From: Acidobacteriota bacterium
GTDB taxonomy: Bacteria > Acidobacteriota > Terriglobia > UBA7540
Assembly: GCA_003171295.1 (NCBI GenBank)
Contig: PMYF01000498.1
Location: 1-16,492, forward strand
Length of the DNA stretch: 16,492 nucleotides
Reading direction: 5' to 3'
Below, piece after piece: positions 1 to 8,115 of the stretch. A model generated the notes under the pieces. It was not told the DNA's origin. It made no database searches and saw only the letters and a list, made by a program, of their open reading frames with translations. Position 1 is the first letter of the stretch, and each line of letters begins with the position of its first letter. The position numbers and the translations under genes are program-made.

Positions 1-2
1 CA

Positions 3-20
3 TATATAGTTTTCTATATA
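3..20. repeat. AT-rich perfect hairpin
   Basis: A perfect 7-bp inverted repeat, TATATAG at 3-9 and CTATATA at 14-20, encloses a TTTT loop. It is much more AT-rich than the surrounding DNA. It could be the edge of a promoter or a mobile element, but it sits at the window border and nothing upstream can be seen, so no function is assigned. Confidence 0.4.
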
Positions 21-53
21 CAATAGATTGTAGCGCGACGGTTTCACAGCGAC

Positions 54-212
54 ATGATGTCCGAAACTTGCGTCCACGAGTTCGCAGATCAAATCGCCGC
101 CTTCGCCATTCCTAGCTGCGTACTCGCAGAGAAGTATTTGACCCATCTCATTTCACATTTTGAATTCTGGCAAGATCGCTACCAAACCGGTTATCGAAAT
201 AGGATTGGGTGA
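54..212 (+). CDS. Possible small unknown protein, 52 aa
   Basis: An open frame starts with two adjacent ATG codons (54 and 57) and ends in TGA at 210-212. The predicted peptide begins MMSETCVHEFADQIAAFA and has a mixed, protein-like composition with an amphipathic look (alternating A, I, F, L with E, D, H). I recognise no domain. There is no clear Shine-Dalgarno sequence before the ATG. It could equally be a remnant or a chance frame. It is listed because nothing else explains this stretch. Confidence 0.17.
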   Translation: MMSETCVHEFADQIAAFAIPSCVLAEKYLTHLISHFEFWQDRYQTGYRNRIG

Positions 213-281
213 TGGAAAGACGCAGAAGCCACGACGGCCATGGGAGCGCGGGAGCAGTACTTCGCTTGCTGTGGACAATTT

Positions 282-375
282 GTCCTAACTTCCTGTTCAG
301 CACCGCCCCGTCGCCAAAGGCGCCTCCCCTCCTCATCGGAGGTGGGAGTTTGTTAGGGCTCCCCTGCTGAATCAG
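282..375. repeat. Structured non-coding stretch with nested and crossing inverted repeats
   Basis: Three inverted repeats lie together. CTCCC/CTCC (324-332) pairs with GGAG (338-341) and GGGAG (344-348), forming a 9-bp stem with a two-base bulge and a five-base loop. CCTAAC (284-289) matches GTTAGG (352-357). TTCAGCA (296-302) matches TGCTGAA (365-371). The last two pairings cross each other, so as RNA they would make a pseudoknot-like arrangement. Frames through this region give proline- and arginine-rich translations that do not look like proteins. It may be a dispersed repeat or a structured RNA; neither can be proven here. Confidence 0.4.
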
Positions 376-472
376 AGCCTGTCCCGCGCTTGCCGGGGGA
401 AGGGGTGGCGCATTCGCGCCGGGGTGGTTTGGGGCACGCGAATTACAGAGCAAGAAGACGTTCAAACTTTAG

Positions 473-554
473 GCGCCGCCCTTCAGGGTGGCACACACAT
501 GGCAAAACGCGACTGCGGCAAACCCGTAATAGGCGGCGTAGCGCCGCCCTTCAG
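473..554. repeat. REP-like unit: 14-bp direct repeat with two GC-rich hairpins
   Basis: The 14-mer GCGCCGCCCTTCAG occurs at 473-486 and again at 541-554. The first copy is part of a stem-loop (GCCGCCC 475-481, loop TTCA, GGGTGGC 486-492, with one G-T pair). The second copy begins within another stem-loop (GGCGGCG 532-538, loop TAG, CGCCGCC 542-548). Paired GC-rich hairpins in an intergenic region resemble REP/BIME elements, which in other bacteria are moved by RAYT transposases. No RAYT gene is in the window, so the assignment is by structure only. Confidence 0.45.
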
Positions 555-708
555 CTCGGCACCTTGATTGCTCTGAAATCGGAGTTAAGCTGGCAGGCGG
601 AACGCGCCGGGCGCGGGCCCGGCACATACTCGGATTGACTTGTTTCGCCTCAGTAAAGCTATTTCGCCAAGGCAGCACTGGATGGGGCTTCTTGACTAAC
701 CGCCGACG

Positions 709-1848
709 TCAGACCCGCAGAAAAATCTTCTCCCGGTAGAGGTAATAGAGGAAGAGCCACCCTGCCACCACCGAACCCAGTTCCAGCGTGAACGGTTTCC
801 AGTCGCCCAGGTAGTTGATGAATCCGTGGGTGAAAATCAGGCCGACGTCGCGAAACTTGAAGAAGTGCCGGGCGAGATAAATGGTAATGGAGTTGGTTCC
901 AATGACGGTGAAAACGAACGCCCACTTTTTGTAACCCAGCACGTCGATGATCCAGTAGAAAAGGGCCAGAAACAACAGGCTCCACCCGCCGGCATATAGA
1001 ACGAATGAGCTCGACCAGATGTTCTTGACGATGGGGAAAGCCAGGCTCCAGAGCAGACCGACGCCCAGACATGCCACTCCGGCCAGAACCAGTCCAATGA
1101 CCTTGCGCACCTGGGAGTAGGCTGTGCGCAGCCAGTGTCCGGCCAGCGCGCCGAGCATGCAGGTGGCAATGGCGGGAATGTTCGAGATGATGCCCTCGTT
1201 GTCGCCAAAATCGTAGCAGCAGAAGGGACGCGGCAGAAAGCGCTGGTCGATGTAAGCCGCCAGATTTCCCTGCATGGTGAAATTGCCTCTTCCGAACCCC
1301 GGCACCGGAACCCAGGCCATCACGGCCCAGTAGCCCAGCAGGATCAGCGCCGTCGCCGCCACCTGGCCGCGCACCTTGAAATTCATCACCAGCAGCGTGG
1401 CGAAGAAGTATGCAATAGCGATGCGCTGAAGAACGCCGAGGATGCGAAGCTCGGGGAAGTTGAGGTCCAGAAGGCCGTTGGCGAGCATTCCCAGGAAGAA
1501 CAGCAGAAGCAGCCGGCGCACCGCGTGCTTATAGAGCTCTTTTCGATTGCCCCCTGCCTCCAGCCGCCGTGTCAGCGAAAACGGAAGAACCAATCCCACG
1601 ATAAAAACAAAGAGCGGGAAAATGAGATCGTAGAAGTGAAATCCCTCCCACTCGACGTGCCGGAATTGCCCCGCCAGCGCCAGCGTGAGGGGAACGGGAA
1701 CCGCGCGCGAAAGGTGATACATCAGGGCATCGCCACCGGTAATCCAGAACATATCGAATCCTCGCAGGGCGTCGATGGAGGCGATACGGTTGCCGGTTGG
1801 CGACGGCTTGGATACGGTTGCGGCGGGTGAAGCAGTGGTTTCGTTCAT
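709..1848 (-). CDS. NagX/HGSNAT-like membrane acyltransferase (DUF5009 type)
   Basis: A 379-aa multi-spanning membrane protein of the heparan-alpha-glucosaminide N-acetyltransferase/NagX family. The family signature S-I-D-A-L-R-G-F-D-M-F is at residues 24-34. At 64-82 is H-V-E-W-E-G-F-H-F-Y-D-L-I-F-P-L-F-V-F, where His64 aligns with the histidine of human HGSNAT that accepts the acetyl group. A further conserved segment G-V-L-Q-R-I-A-I-A-Y-F follows near 138-148, with many hydrophobic helices to the C terminus. In animals the family acetylates glucosamine ends of heparan sulphate across the lysosomal membrane. In bacteria members occur in amino-sugar and polysaccharide loci, where the exact substrate is usually unknown. 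The ATG at 1846-1848 is preceded on its strand by an intergenic region shared with the divergent GH3 gene. The role in glycan use is inferred from context. Confidence 0.88.
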   Translation of the reverse strand: MNETTASPAATVSKPSPTGNRIASIDALRGFDMFWITGGDALMYHLSRAVPVPLTLALAGQFRHVEWEGFHFYDLIFPLFVFIVGLVLPFSLTRRLEAGGNRKELYKHAVRRLLLLFFLGMLANGLLDLNFPELRILGVLQRIAIAYFFATLLVMNFKVRGQVAATALILLGYWAVMAWVPVPGFGRGNFTMQGNLAAYIDQRFLPRPFCCYDFGDNEGIISNIPAIATCMLGALAGHWLRTAYSQVRKVIGLVLAGVACLGVGLLWSLAFPIVKNIWSSSFVLYAGGWSLLFLALFYWIIDVLGYKKWAFVFTVIGTNSITIYLARHFFKFRDVGLIFTHGFINYLGDWKPFTLELGSVVAGWLFLYYLYREKIFLRV

Positions 1849-2011
1849 CTTGAGTGTCTCGCGCTGACGGTAGCCTTAGACATATCTAGAGACCTAGTTG
1901 ACTTCGGGAGTATATTCGATAAGCCCTGGGGATGCAAATTAAGCATTCCACGCGGCAGTTCAGCACCATTCCCAAGTTGGCCAGACCGGTTTTGCAAAGA
2001 GTGAGGATCCG
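1849..2011. promoter_or_regulatory. Divergent promoter region with CTAG-N4-CTAG palindrome
   Basis: This 163-bp gap separates the divergent acyltransferase and GH3 genes. CTAG (1886-1889), AGAC, CTAG (1894-1897) forms a spaced double CTAG motif. For the minus-strand gene a possible -10 box TATACT (1914 to 1909) has a weak -35 TTGCAT (1937 to 1932) at 17-bp spacing. This places the CTAG motif about 11 bp downstream of the -10, at the expected transcription start, a usual repressor position. For GH3 a TATATT at 1911-1916 is a possible -10 with a poor -35 (TAGAGA, 1887-1892) that overlaps the motif. A similar CTAG-N4-CTAG occurs before the GntR gene. The promoter calls are weak; the motif itself is certain. 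Confidence 0.35.
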
Positions 2012-4285
2012 ATGTCGACTCGAACCAGACTTCGCCGCAGAACGCCGATGCGTGTTGGACGGATGGCGATCATTGTCCTTTCCATCGCAGTACTAGTTCT
2101 TCTTGCCGCCGCGCCGCCACGCTCACAGGATATGAGTGCTCCCTATCGTGACCCCTCGCTGCCGGTCGCCATGCGGGTGGACGATCTGGTTTCGCGCATG
2201 ACGCTGGAAGAGAAGATGGCCCAACTCGTCTACGCTTCGCCGGCCATTGAGCGGCTCGGGATTCCCGCATACAACTGGGGAAACGAGTGTCTGCACGGCG
2301 TGGCGCAGGCTGGGGTAGCCACGGTATTCCCTCAGTCCATCGGCCTGGGAGCAACGTGGGACACGGACCTGATCCACAGCGTGGCCGCGGCGATTTCCGA
2401 AGAAGCCCGCGCCAAGTATCACGAAGCCCTGCGCCAGAACCGGCAGCGAAAGTACTACGGCCTGACGTTCTTCAGTCCCAACGTCAACATCTTTCGCGAT
2501 CCCCGCTGGGGACGTGGTCAGGAAACGTATGGAGAGGATCCGTACCTGACGGCGCGGCTCGGTGTCGCTTACGTGCAAGGGTTGCAGGGTGACGATCCGC
2601 AATACCTGAAGGTCGTCGCGACGCCCAAGCATTTCGCTGCGCACAGCGGACCCGAGCCGGAGCGGCATCGCTTCAACGCGCAAATGGATGAGCGGGATCT
2701 ACGCGAAACTTATCTGCCTGCCTTCGAAGCCTGCCTGCGCGAGGGGAACGCCTTCGCGGTGATGGGAGCGTATTCGCGCCTGAATGGAGAAGCCTGCTGC
2801 GCCAGCCACAAATTGCTGGATGAGATTCTGCGCCGCGAGTGGGGATTTCGCGGCTACGTGGTTTCCGATTGCTATGGAATCAAGGACATCTTTGAGAACC
2901 AGCACCTCGCCGGCAGTTTGGAACAGGCCTCTGCGATGGCCCTGCGGGCCGGCTGCGATTTGAATTGCGGCAACGAATTTCTCTCGCTGCCGGCGGCGCT
3001 CAAGCAAGGACTGGTGAGTGAAGCCGACATCGACACCGCGGTGAAGCGCGTATTGGAAGCAAGGTTCCGGCTGGGGATGTTCGATCCTCCCGAAAAGGTT
3101 CCGTATGCGCGCATCCCGTTTTCGATTGTGGACAGTTGCGAGCATCGGGAGTTGAGCTTGCAGGCAGCACGGGAATCGATTGTCCTTTTGAAAAATGCCA
3201 ATCACCTGCTGCCCTTGAGCAAGACGGTGAAATCAATTGCCGTGGTTGGTCCGAATGCCAATGACGTGAAGGCGCTTCTGGGCAACTATTACGGCACGCC
3301 GTCGGTGGCAGTCACTCCGCTGGTGGGAATCCGGCAGAAGGTTTCCCCGCTGACCAAGGTCATCTACGCCAAGGGCTGCGAGCCGGTGGAGCCGCCGACC
3401 GTCGCCACTTCTTTGGACGAAGCGGTTCGGGCTGCCAAATCCGCGGATGCGGTGGGGGTGGCGCTGGGGTTGTCGGGCGATTTGGAAAATGAGCAGTTCG
3501 AAATTGACACCGACGGCTTTTACTGGGGAGACCGTACGGCGCTCGACCTGCCGCGCGCGCAGGAGCAATTGCTGGAGGCGGTGGCGGCAACCGGCAAGCC
3601 GACAGTCCTTGTCCTCTTAAACGGCGGCCCCATTACCACCCAATGGGCCAGTATCCATGCGGGCGCCATCGTTGAGGCCTGGTATCCCGGCGAAGAAGGC
3701 GGCACGGCGATTGCCGATGTCCTGTTCGGCGATTACAATCCCGGCGGCCGATTGCCCGTCACGATCTACAAGTCTGTTGATCAACTTCCGCCTTTCGGGG
3801 ATTACAAGATGGCAGGCAGAACTTACCGGTACTTTTCCGGCGAACCGCTTTACCCCTTCGGCTATGGGCTGAGCTTTACCCATTTCCAGTACAGCCGTCT
3901 TGAAACCGGGGCGCGGCAAATAAAGCCCACCGAGAATCAGCACGTCAGCGTTGAGGTCAGGAACTCCGGCACGGTCGGCGGCGACGAGGTGGTGCAACTC
4001 TACCTCACCCATTTGAACTCTACTGTCCCCGTTCCCATTCGTGCCCTGGCAGGGTTCAGCAGGGTTTACCTGAAGCCGGGTGAAAGAAAAGTGATAAGCT
4101 TCAATCTCACCTCTCGCCAGTTGTCGGTCATCGATAACAATTGGAAACGTGTAGTCTTACCGGGGCAGTTTAGAATAGAGGTGGGAGGCAAGCAGCCTGG
4201 ATTCCGCGGAACCGCTGACGCATCAACCACCGAGGTTTTGTCGACACAGTTTGAAGTTGCGGGCACGACTGTCCCGGCGGAATAA
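2012..4285 (+). CDS. Secreted GH3 glycosidase (beta-xylosidase/beta-glucosidase type)
   Basis: A 757-aa glycoside hydrolase of family 3, full length for the three-domain type. Residues 1-40 hold an arginine-rich start and a hydrophobic segment (export signal or anchor), so it acts outside the cytoplasm. The N-terminal catalytic domain shows W-G-N-E-C-L-H-G-V-A near 89-98, D-P-R-W-G-R-G-Q-E-T-Y-G-E-D-P at 163-177, and K-H-F-A-A-H-S-G-P-E at 206-215. The nucleophile Asp286 lies in V-V-S-D-C-Y-G-I. The second domain carries an acidic stretch near residues 490-500 (L-E-N-E-Q-F-E) followed by D-R-T-A-L-D-L-P, where the acid/base glutamate is expected. A fibronectin-III-like domain follows P-F-G-Y-G-L-S-F-T near 615. 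The N-E-x-L-H-G-V-A variant is common in beta-xylosidase-like members, but substrate cannot be fixed from sequence. Start ATG 2012 has GAGG a few bases upstream. The next gene begins 6 bp after its stop. Confidence 0.93.
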   Translation: MSTRTRLRRRTPMRVGRMAIIVLSIAVLVLLAAAPPRSQDMSAPYRDPSLPVAMRVDDLVSRMTLEEKMAQLVYASPAIERLGIPAYNWGNECLHGVAQAGVATVFPQSIGLGATWDTDLIHSVAAAISEEARAKYHEALRQNRQRKYYGLTFFSPNVNIFRDPRWGRGQETYGEDPYLTARLGVAYVQGLQGDDPQYLKVVATPKHFAAHSGPEPERHRFNAQMDERDLRETYLPAFEACLREGNAFAVMGAYSRLNGEACCASHKLLDEILRREWGFRGYVVSDCYGIKDIFENQHLAGSLEQASAMALRAGCDLNCGNEFLSLPAALKQGLVSEADIDTAVKRVLEARFRLGMFDPPEKVPYARIPFSIVDSCEHRELSLQAARESIVLLKNANHLLPLSKTVKSIAVVGPNANDVKALLGNYYGTPSVAVTPLVGIRQKVSPLTKVIYAKGCEPVEPPTVATSLDEAVRAAKSADAVGVALGLSGDLENEQFEIDTDGFYWGDRTALDLPRAQEQLLEAVAATGKPTVLVLLNGGPITTQWASIHAGAIVEAWYPGEEGGTAIADVLFGDYNPGGRLPVTIYKSVDQLPPFGDYKMAGRTYRYFSGEPLYPFGYGLSFTHFQYSRLETGARQIKPTENQHVSVEVRNSGTVGGDEVVQLYLTHLNSTVPVPIRALAGFSRVYLKPGERKVISFNLTSRQLSVIDNNWKRVVLPGQFRIEVGGKQPGFRGTADASTTEVLSTQFEVAGTTVPAE

Positions 4286-4291
4286 TTCATC

Positions 4292-5994
4292 GTGCATCGC
4301 TCAGTTCAAGCATCGCGATCCCGCACACTGCGCGCCGGGCAAATACTCATTGCGATCGCGGGAGTGTTTCTGCTGCTCTCGGTGTGGCCTTACGGCTCCG
4401 CTACCAAATCCCTCCCGGCAGTTTCTCCCATTACATTCCGCAACGGGGCGAAGGCGGCGGGCCCGGATTTCGTGCTGGAAAACTCCCCCACCCCACAGAA
4501 ACACCTGATTGAAACCATGCCGGGCGGCGTTGCCGACTTCGACTATAACGGCGACGGCCTGCTGGATATCTATCTCACCAACGGCGCGGCGATTCCTTCT
4601 CTCTCGAAGGATTCCCCGCACTATTTCAACCGTCTCTTTCGCAACGAGGGCGGCTGGAAATTTACCGACGTCACGCAAGAGGCGGGCGTCAGCGGCTCCG
4701 GTTATTCGATGGGCGTGGCGGCGGATTATGACATGACGGCCACGTCGACCTGTTCGTAACGGGAGTTTTCCGCAACACCCTTTACCACAACCTCGGCAAC
4801 GGAATGTTCGAGGACGTGACGGCAAAGGCCGGAATCAAGAGCGATAAATGGACGGTGGCCACGGGCTGGTTCGATTACGACAATGAGGGTCTTCTCGACC
4901 TCTTTGTGGTCAACTACGCAAAGTTCTCGCTTGATGACGACCGCTACTGCGGAGACCCCGGCCGCCATCTGCGCGCCTACGTCCATCCGAGTTATTTCCA
5001 GGGGCTGACCAACACGCTCTACCATAACCGCGGCAACGGGACCTTTGAGGATGTCACGGAGAAGTCCGGCATCGGCAAATTTGTGGGGCGTGGCATGAGC
5101 GTGGCGTTTGCGGACTACGATAACGATGACCTCACAGACATCTTTGTGACCAACGACACTCAGGCGAATCTTCTTTTCCACAATCGCGGTGACGGGACGT
5201 TTGATGAGGTCGCCCTCCCCTCCGGTGTGGCGCTGTCCAACAATGGTGCCCCGGTTTCCAGCATGGGCACGGATTTCCGCGACTATGATAATGACGGCCG
5301 GCCGGACATTGTGGTCAGGGACCTCACGCACGAAACCTTCATCCTATTTCGCAACCTGGGCAACGGGCAGTTTGAAGATGCTTCTTATTCCAGCCGCCTC
5401 TCGCTTCTCAGTGCCCCTTTCAGCGGCTGGGGCGAAGGCTTCTATGATCTCAATAATGACGGGTGGAAGGATCTGTTCTCGGCGAACGAGCACGTGGACG
5501 ATGACATCGCGATGTTCCAAGCCACCCAGTACAAGCAGGCCAACACCGTCTTTGCCAATCAGGGTGACGGGACGTTCGCCGACGTCACGCCGGAGGCCGG
5601 TGCGGATTTTCAGCAACCCAATTCCCACCGGGGCGTAGCTTTCGCCGACTTCAACCAGGATTGGAAAATCGACGCCGTGGTTTCTTCCCTGAGCGCTCCC
5701 GCCGACCTTTGGGAGAACGTTAGCCCCAACGAAAACCATTGGATCGTGATACGCCCCATCGGGACCAAGAGCAATCGCGACGGCATCGGCACACGCGTCC
5801 GCATTGGAAACCAGGTGAACGAGATGGCCAGCGCCGTCGGTTACGCGTCATCGAGCCATTTCGGCGTGCACTTCGGGCTGGGCAAGAGGCAAAAGATCGA
5901 CACCATCGAACTCCGTTGGCCGAGCGGAATCACGCAGATGCTGCACGACGTGAAAATGGATAGGTATTTGGAAGTTCGCGAGGCGCCAAGATAA
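4292..5994 (+). pseudogene. CRTAC1-type FG-GAP/ASPIC-UnbV exported protein, frameshifted
   Basis: Two frames together encode one protein of about 567 aa. The first (4292-4759, GTG start 6 bp after the GH3 stop, suggesting translational coupling) has an N-terminal hydrophobic segment near residues 18-33 and then FG-GAP/VCBS calcium-binding-like repeats such as D-F-D-Y-N-G-D-G-L-L-D-I. The second, open to 5994, continues with repeats D-Y-D-N-E-G-L-L-D-L, D-Y-D-N-D-D-L-T-D-I and D-Y-D-N-D-G-R-P-D-I. It ends in an ASPIC/UnbV domain (D-G-I-G-T-R-V-R-I-G to the C terminus). At 4730-4735 the reading is GAC-ATGAC where GAC-AAT-GAC would give the expected D-Y-D-N-D-G, so one A is missing near 4733. 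The rest is undamaged. This is a recent mutation or an assembly error. Such beta-propeller proteins are exported; their role beside GH genes is unproven. Confidence 0.85.
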
Positions 5995-5998
5995 AGTA

Positions 5999-6166
5999 GT
6001 GTCTAGAGGTTCCGACTCGGATAAAAATATCGACGGTCGCCGCTACACCCTCCAGGTCCAGCGGCAGAAAGACAACACCATGTCGGATCCATTCTCATTC
6101 ATGCAAGGTCTGAAAAACGGCGAGGTCGCGCCCACGGTCGATCCTGAAGACCTGAAACGAGTTTGA
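5999..6166 (+). CDS. Short open frame, unknown, possibly a gene remnant
   Basis: An open frame from a possible GTG at 5999 (or ATG at 6080) runs to TGA at 6164-6166. The part from the ATG reads MSDPFSFMQGLKNGEVAP and ends in a run rich in D, E, P and V. Composition is protein-like but no family is recognised. It lies in the same frame as the next small gene (6194-6481), separated only by this TGA, so the two may once have been one gene. No clear ribosome binding site is seen at either start. Confidence 0.2.
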   Translation: MSRGSDSDKNIDGRRYTLQVQRQKDNTMSDPFSFMQGLKNGEVAPTVDPEDLKRV

Positions 6167-6193
6167 AAATTCAATATAGTCGTACGGACTCAG

Positions 6194-6481
6194 ATGCCGT
6201 CTGGGCCCAGCAAAGTTGCACTGACCTCGGGCGGAAAGACGATAGGCGTCACTTTCGACTTAGTGGCACAGCAATGCAGTCCCGGAGCCAATGTCGGAGC
6301 GGTGTGGCTGCGTTGCCAGTTTCTCCACATGTGCGCCCAGCAGGGCTCTCTCGCGGCTTGGCAGCACGGCGAAGAGATCGACGAAGCCGTCTTTCAGGTT
6401 TTCGCGACCTATCCGGTTCATCTTGGGAGTTTCGATCTCGAGGCCCTCATTAAACACCTTCGGGAAAAGAGTAGAGGTTAA
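6194..6481 (+). CDS. Small unknown protein, 95 aa
   Basis: The predicted protein begins MPSGPSKVALTSGGKTIG and has a balanced composition with alternating hydrophobic and polar residues and a helical, charged C terminus (A-L-I-K-H-L-R-E-K). Other frames over the same DNA give arginine- and serine-rich translations typical of shadows, so this frame is the better candidate. No signal peptide, membrane segment or known motif is seen; three cysteines occur in the middle. It ends 6 bp before the convergent end of the TPR pseudogene. It could also be the tail of a larger decayed gene, because the frame is open back to the TGA at 6164. Confidence 0.42.
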   Translation: MPSGPSKVALTSGGKTIGVTFDLVAQQCSPGANVGAVWLRCQFLHMCAQQGSLAAWQHGEEIDEAVFQVFATYPVHLGSFDLEALIKHLREKSRG

Positions 6482-6486
6482 GGGAC

Positions 6487-7987
6487 TCATTTTGCCGGCG
6501 CCGTGATCGGGATTTCCTTCCCCACGCCTTCCCTTTCGGCGGCTCGGACTTTTTGGATCTTCTGGTACTGTTTCAGAATCTCCTGACCCAACTGCGGCTT
6601 TCCGTTGGCCGCGTAAGCACGCGCCAACTGAGAGTGGAGACTTCCATCTTCATCGGCTGGCAAAGCCGCTTGCAGGTGCGGACTCGCCTTCGCCGATTCG
6701 CCGGTTTGCACATATGCTCGGGCCAGCGAGCTCCGTGCCGTGAGCAGGTGGGAATCCCGCGTCACAGACTTTTCCAGGTAGGGGATGGCCTGCGCTGATT
6801 GCTGTAGTTTGAACAGCGTGTCACCCAGCAGTTAGTTGACCATCGCCGAATTGGGATTGTGCTCGGCGAGTGGCTGAAGGATGGCTCGCGCTGCCGCATA
6901 ATCGCCGGTCTGATCCAGGGCAAAGGCAAGCTGTGTTTCAATCCCAGGATCATTTGGTGCAAGTTTCAGCGCCTCCCGCCAGGCGTCCGCTTCTTCGCGG
7001 AACCGGCGCTGGCTTCGCCGGACCATGGCTGCTTGCTCGAAGGATTCCACGGAAGGCGGAAGCTATTGGAGGCGGGCATAGGCGTTGTTGGCTAGGGTGT
7101 TAAACGCCTTGGTTCGCCAGTAGTGTGCCTCCCGGGGTATTGTCCGTGGCCGACGCGGTCACGGCCTGCAAGAAATGGCCGGCAAAAAATTCACGCTTTG
7201 CTTTGTGCGCAGCGCAATCCGGGGGAGGCAACTTCCGCTCCTTCTCCTCCTCCCTCACTGCCCAGTCGGAACGGCCACTCTGCCGATAGATTTCTGCTAA
7301 CTCGCTGTGTACGCCGCTCAGATTCGGAGTCAGGTCAAGCGCTTGCCTACCCAAATAGAAAGCTGACTTGTACTGTTGGCTCTTTATGCGCGCTTCCGCC
7401 ATCAACGCGAACCAGTAACCCGAATTCCGGGCCTCATGTCCCAAATTTGCAAACTCCGCCTGCGCCAGGGCCTCATAGCACTGCCCCAGACCAGCCCACG
7501 CTCCAGGGTCTTGAGGAACCAACACCGAGAGCTTCCGGTAGTGCTCTCCTGCTTCCTGGAAGCGATCAAGTGACATGAACGCGCTGGCCAGTGCCTTATG
7601 GGGGTCAGGGTTCTCCGGTTGGAGTTTGGAAGCTCTGGTTAGAGGAAGAATTGCTATTGACGGAGCACCCGCTCCCAAATACGCAGCTCCCAAGAAAAGG
7701 TTTGCTGGAAATGAATCGGGCTGCCGCTGCAAAGCTGCTTGCAAGGGCTGAATCGCTTCGCGGTCTCTGCCGGCCAAGTGAAGCGCCATCCCCAGATCCA
7801 ATTGCAGGCCGGGATTCCCGGGGGCGCCTTAAGCGAGTTGGCGATAGATGGGAATCGCTTGTTCGAATCTTCCCGCCGCCATTAATTCATGCGCCCCTTG
7901 TGATTTCTCAGAAAGATCGCCGGTCTGAGCGGGGGCAGCCGAAATGGCAGCGAACCAAATGCACACGATGAAACCGGGCAACCTCAT
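6487..7987 (-). pseudogene. Exported TPR-repeat protein, decayed
   Basis: Read on the minus strand, an ATG at 7987 starts a signal peptide (MRLPGFIVCIWFAAISAAPA) followed by TPR repeats over about 500 residues. Typical TPR phrases are G-R-F-E-Q-A-I-P-I-Y, D-L-G-M-A-L-H-L-A-G and S-Q-L-A-R-A-Y-A-A-N-G. Four lesions break it. TAA at 7829-7831 comes after I-Y-R-Q-L-A. An extra C in a run of four (7134-7137, + strand G) shifts the frame after D-N-T. TAG at 7063-7065 falls within A-R-L-Q-stop-L-P-P-S, and TAA at 6832-6834 within M-V-N-stop-L-L-G-D. Each piece continues the same TPR protein, so this is a true pseudogene rather than several genes. Genes of this kind often sit beside CRTAC1-type proteins, as here. 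Confidence 0.9.
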
Positions 7988-8049
7988 TGCTCTCCCCTAT
8001 TTGATCGTTCTCCCCAAGCCGACAACAAATTTGCGGTACACGCAAGCGC

Positions 8050-8079
8050 TTGACAATCGAATTGTTCCGCGTTCATACT
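8050..8079 (+). promoter_or_regulatory. Likely sigma70-type promoter of the GntR gene
   Basis: TTGACA at 8050-8055 is a perfect -35 box. CATACT at 8074-8079 matches four of six -10 positions, with an 18-bp spacer. The predicted start of transcription would fall near 8086-8092, at the edge of the tandem CTAGATGA repeat, about 25-30 bp before the ATG at 8116. Confidence 0.5.
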
Positions 8080-8090
8080 GCCATCGCTTG

Positions 8091-8106
8091 CTAGATGACT
8101 AGATGA
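8091..8106 (+). promoter_or_regulatory. Tandem CTAGATGA repeat, candidate GntR autoregulatory operator
   Basis: CTAGATGA occurs twice with no gap (8091-8098 and 8099-8106), giving CTAG-ATGA-CTAG. It lies between the -10 box and the ATG, where a bound repressor would block transcription. The same CTAG-N4-CTAG layout is at 1886-1897. GntR/UTRA regulators usually bind short inverted repeats and repress themselves, so this is a reasonable operator candidate, but it is an inference. Confidence 0.35.
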
Positions 8107-8115
8107 GGATATACG

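Noticed and set aside
148..465. 105-aa minus-strand open frame in the left gene-free region
   Set aside because: Low-complexity proline/arginine-rich beginning, passes through the folded repeats at 282-375, no ribosome site and no recognisable domain; more likely a repeat translated by chance.
1135..1830. 231-aa plus-strand open frame opposite the acyltransferase gene
   Set aside because: Highly charged, Q/R/E-rich translation antisense to a well-supported membrane protein; a shadow frame.
4296..4306. GCTCAGTT near 4299 as a possible duplicate of the tRNA D-arm
   Set aside because: An eight-base match inside a coding region, with no extension on either side.
6200..6215. TGGGCCCAGCA at about 6205 as a possible far copy of the tRNA 3' end (attachment site)
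   Set aside because: Only about ten bases match and the sequence is a GC-rich palindrome likely to recur by chance; the match does not extend into the T-arm.
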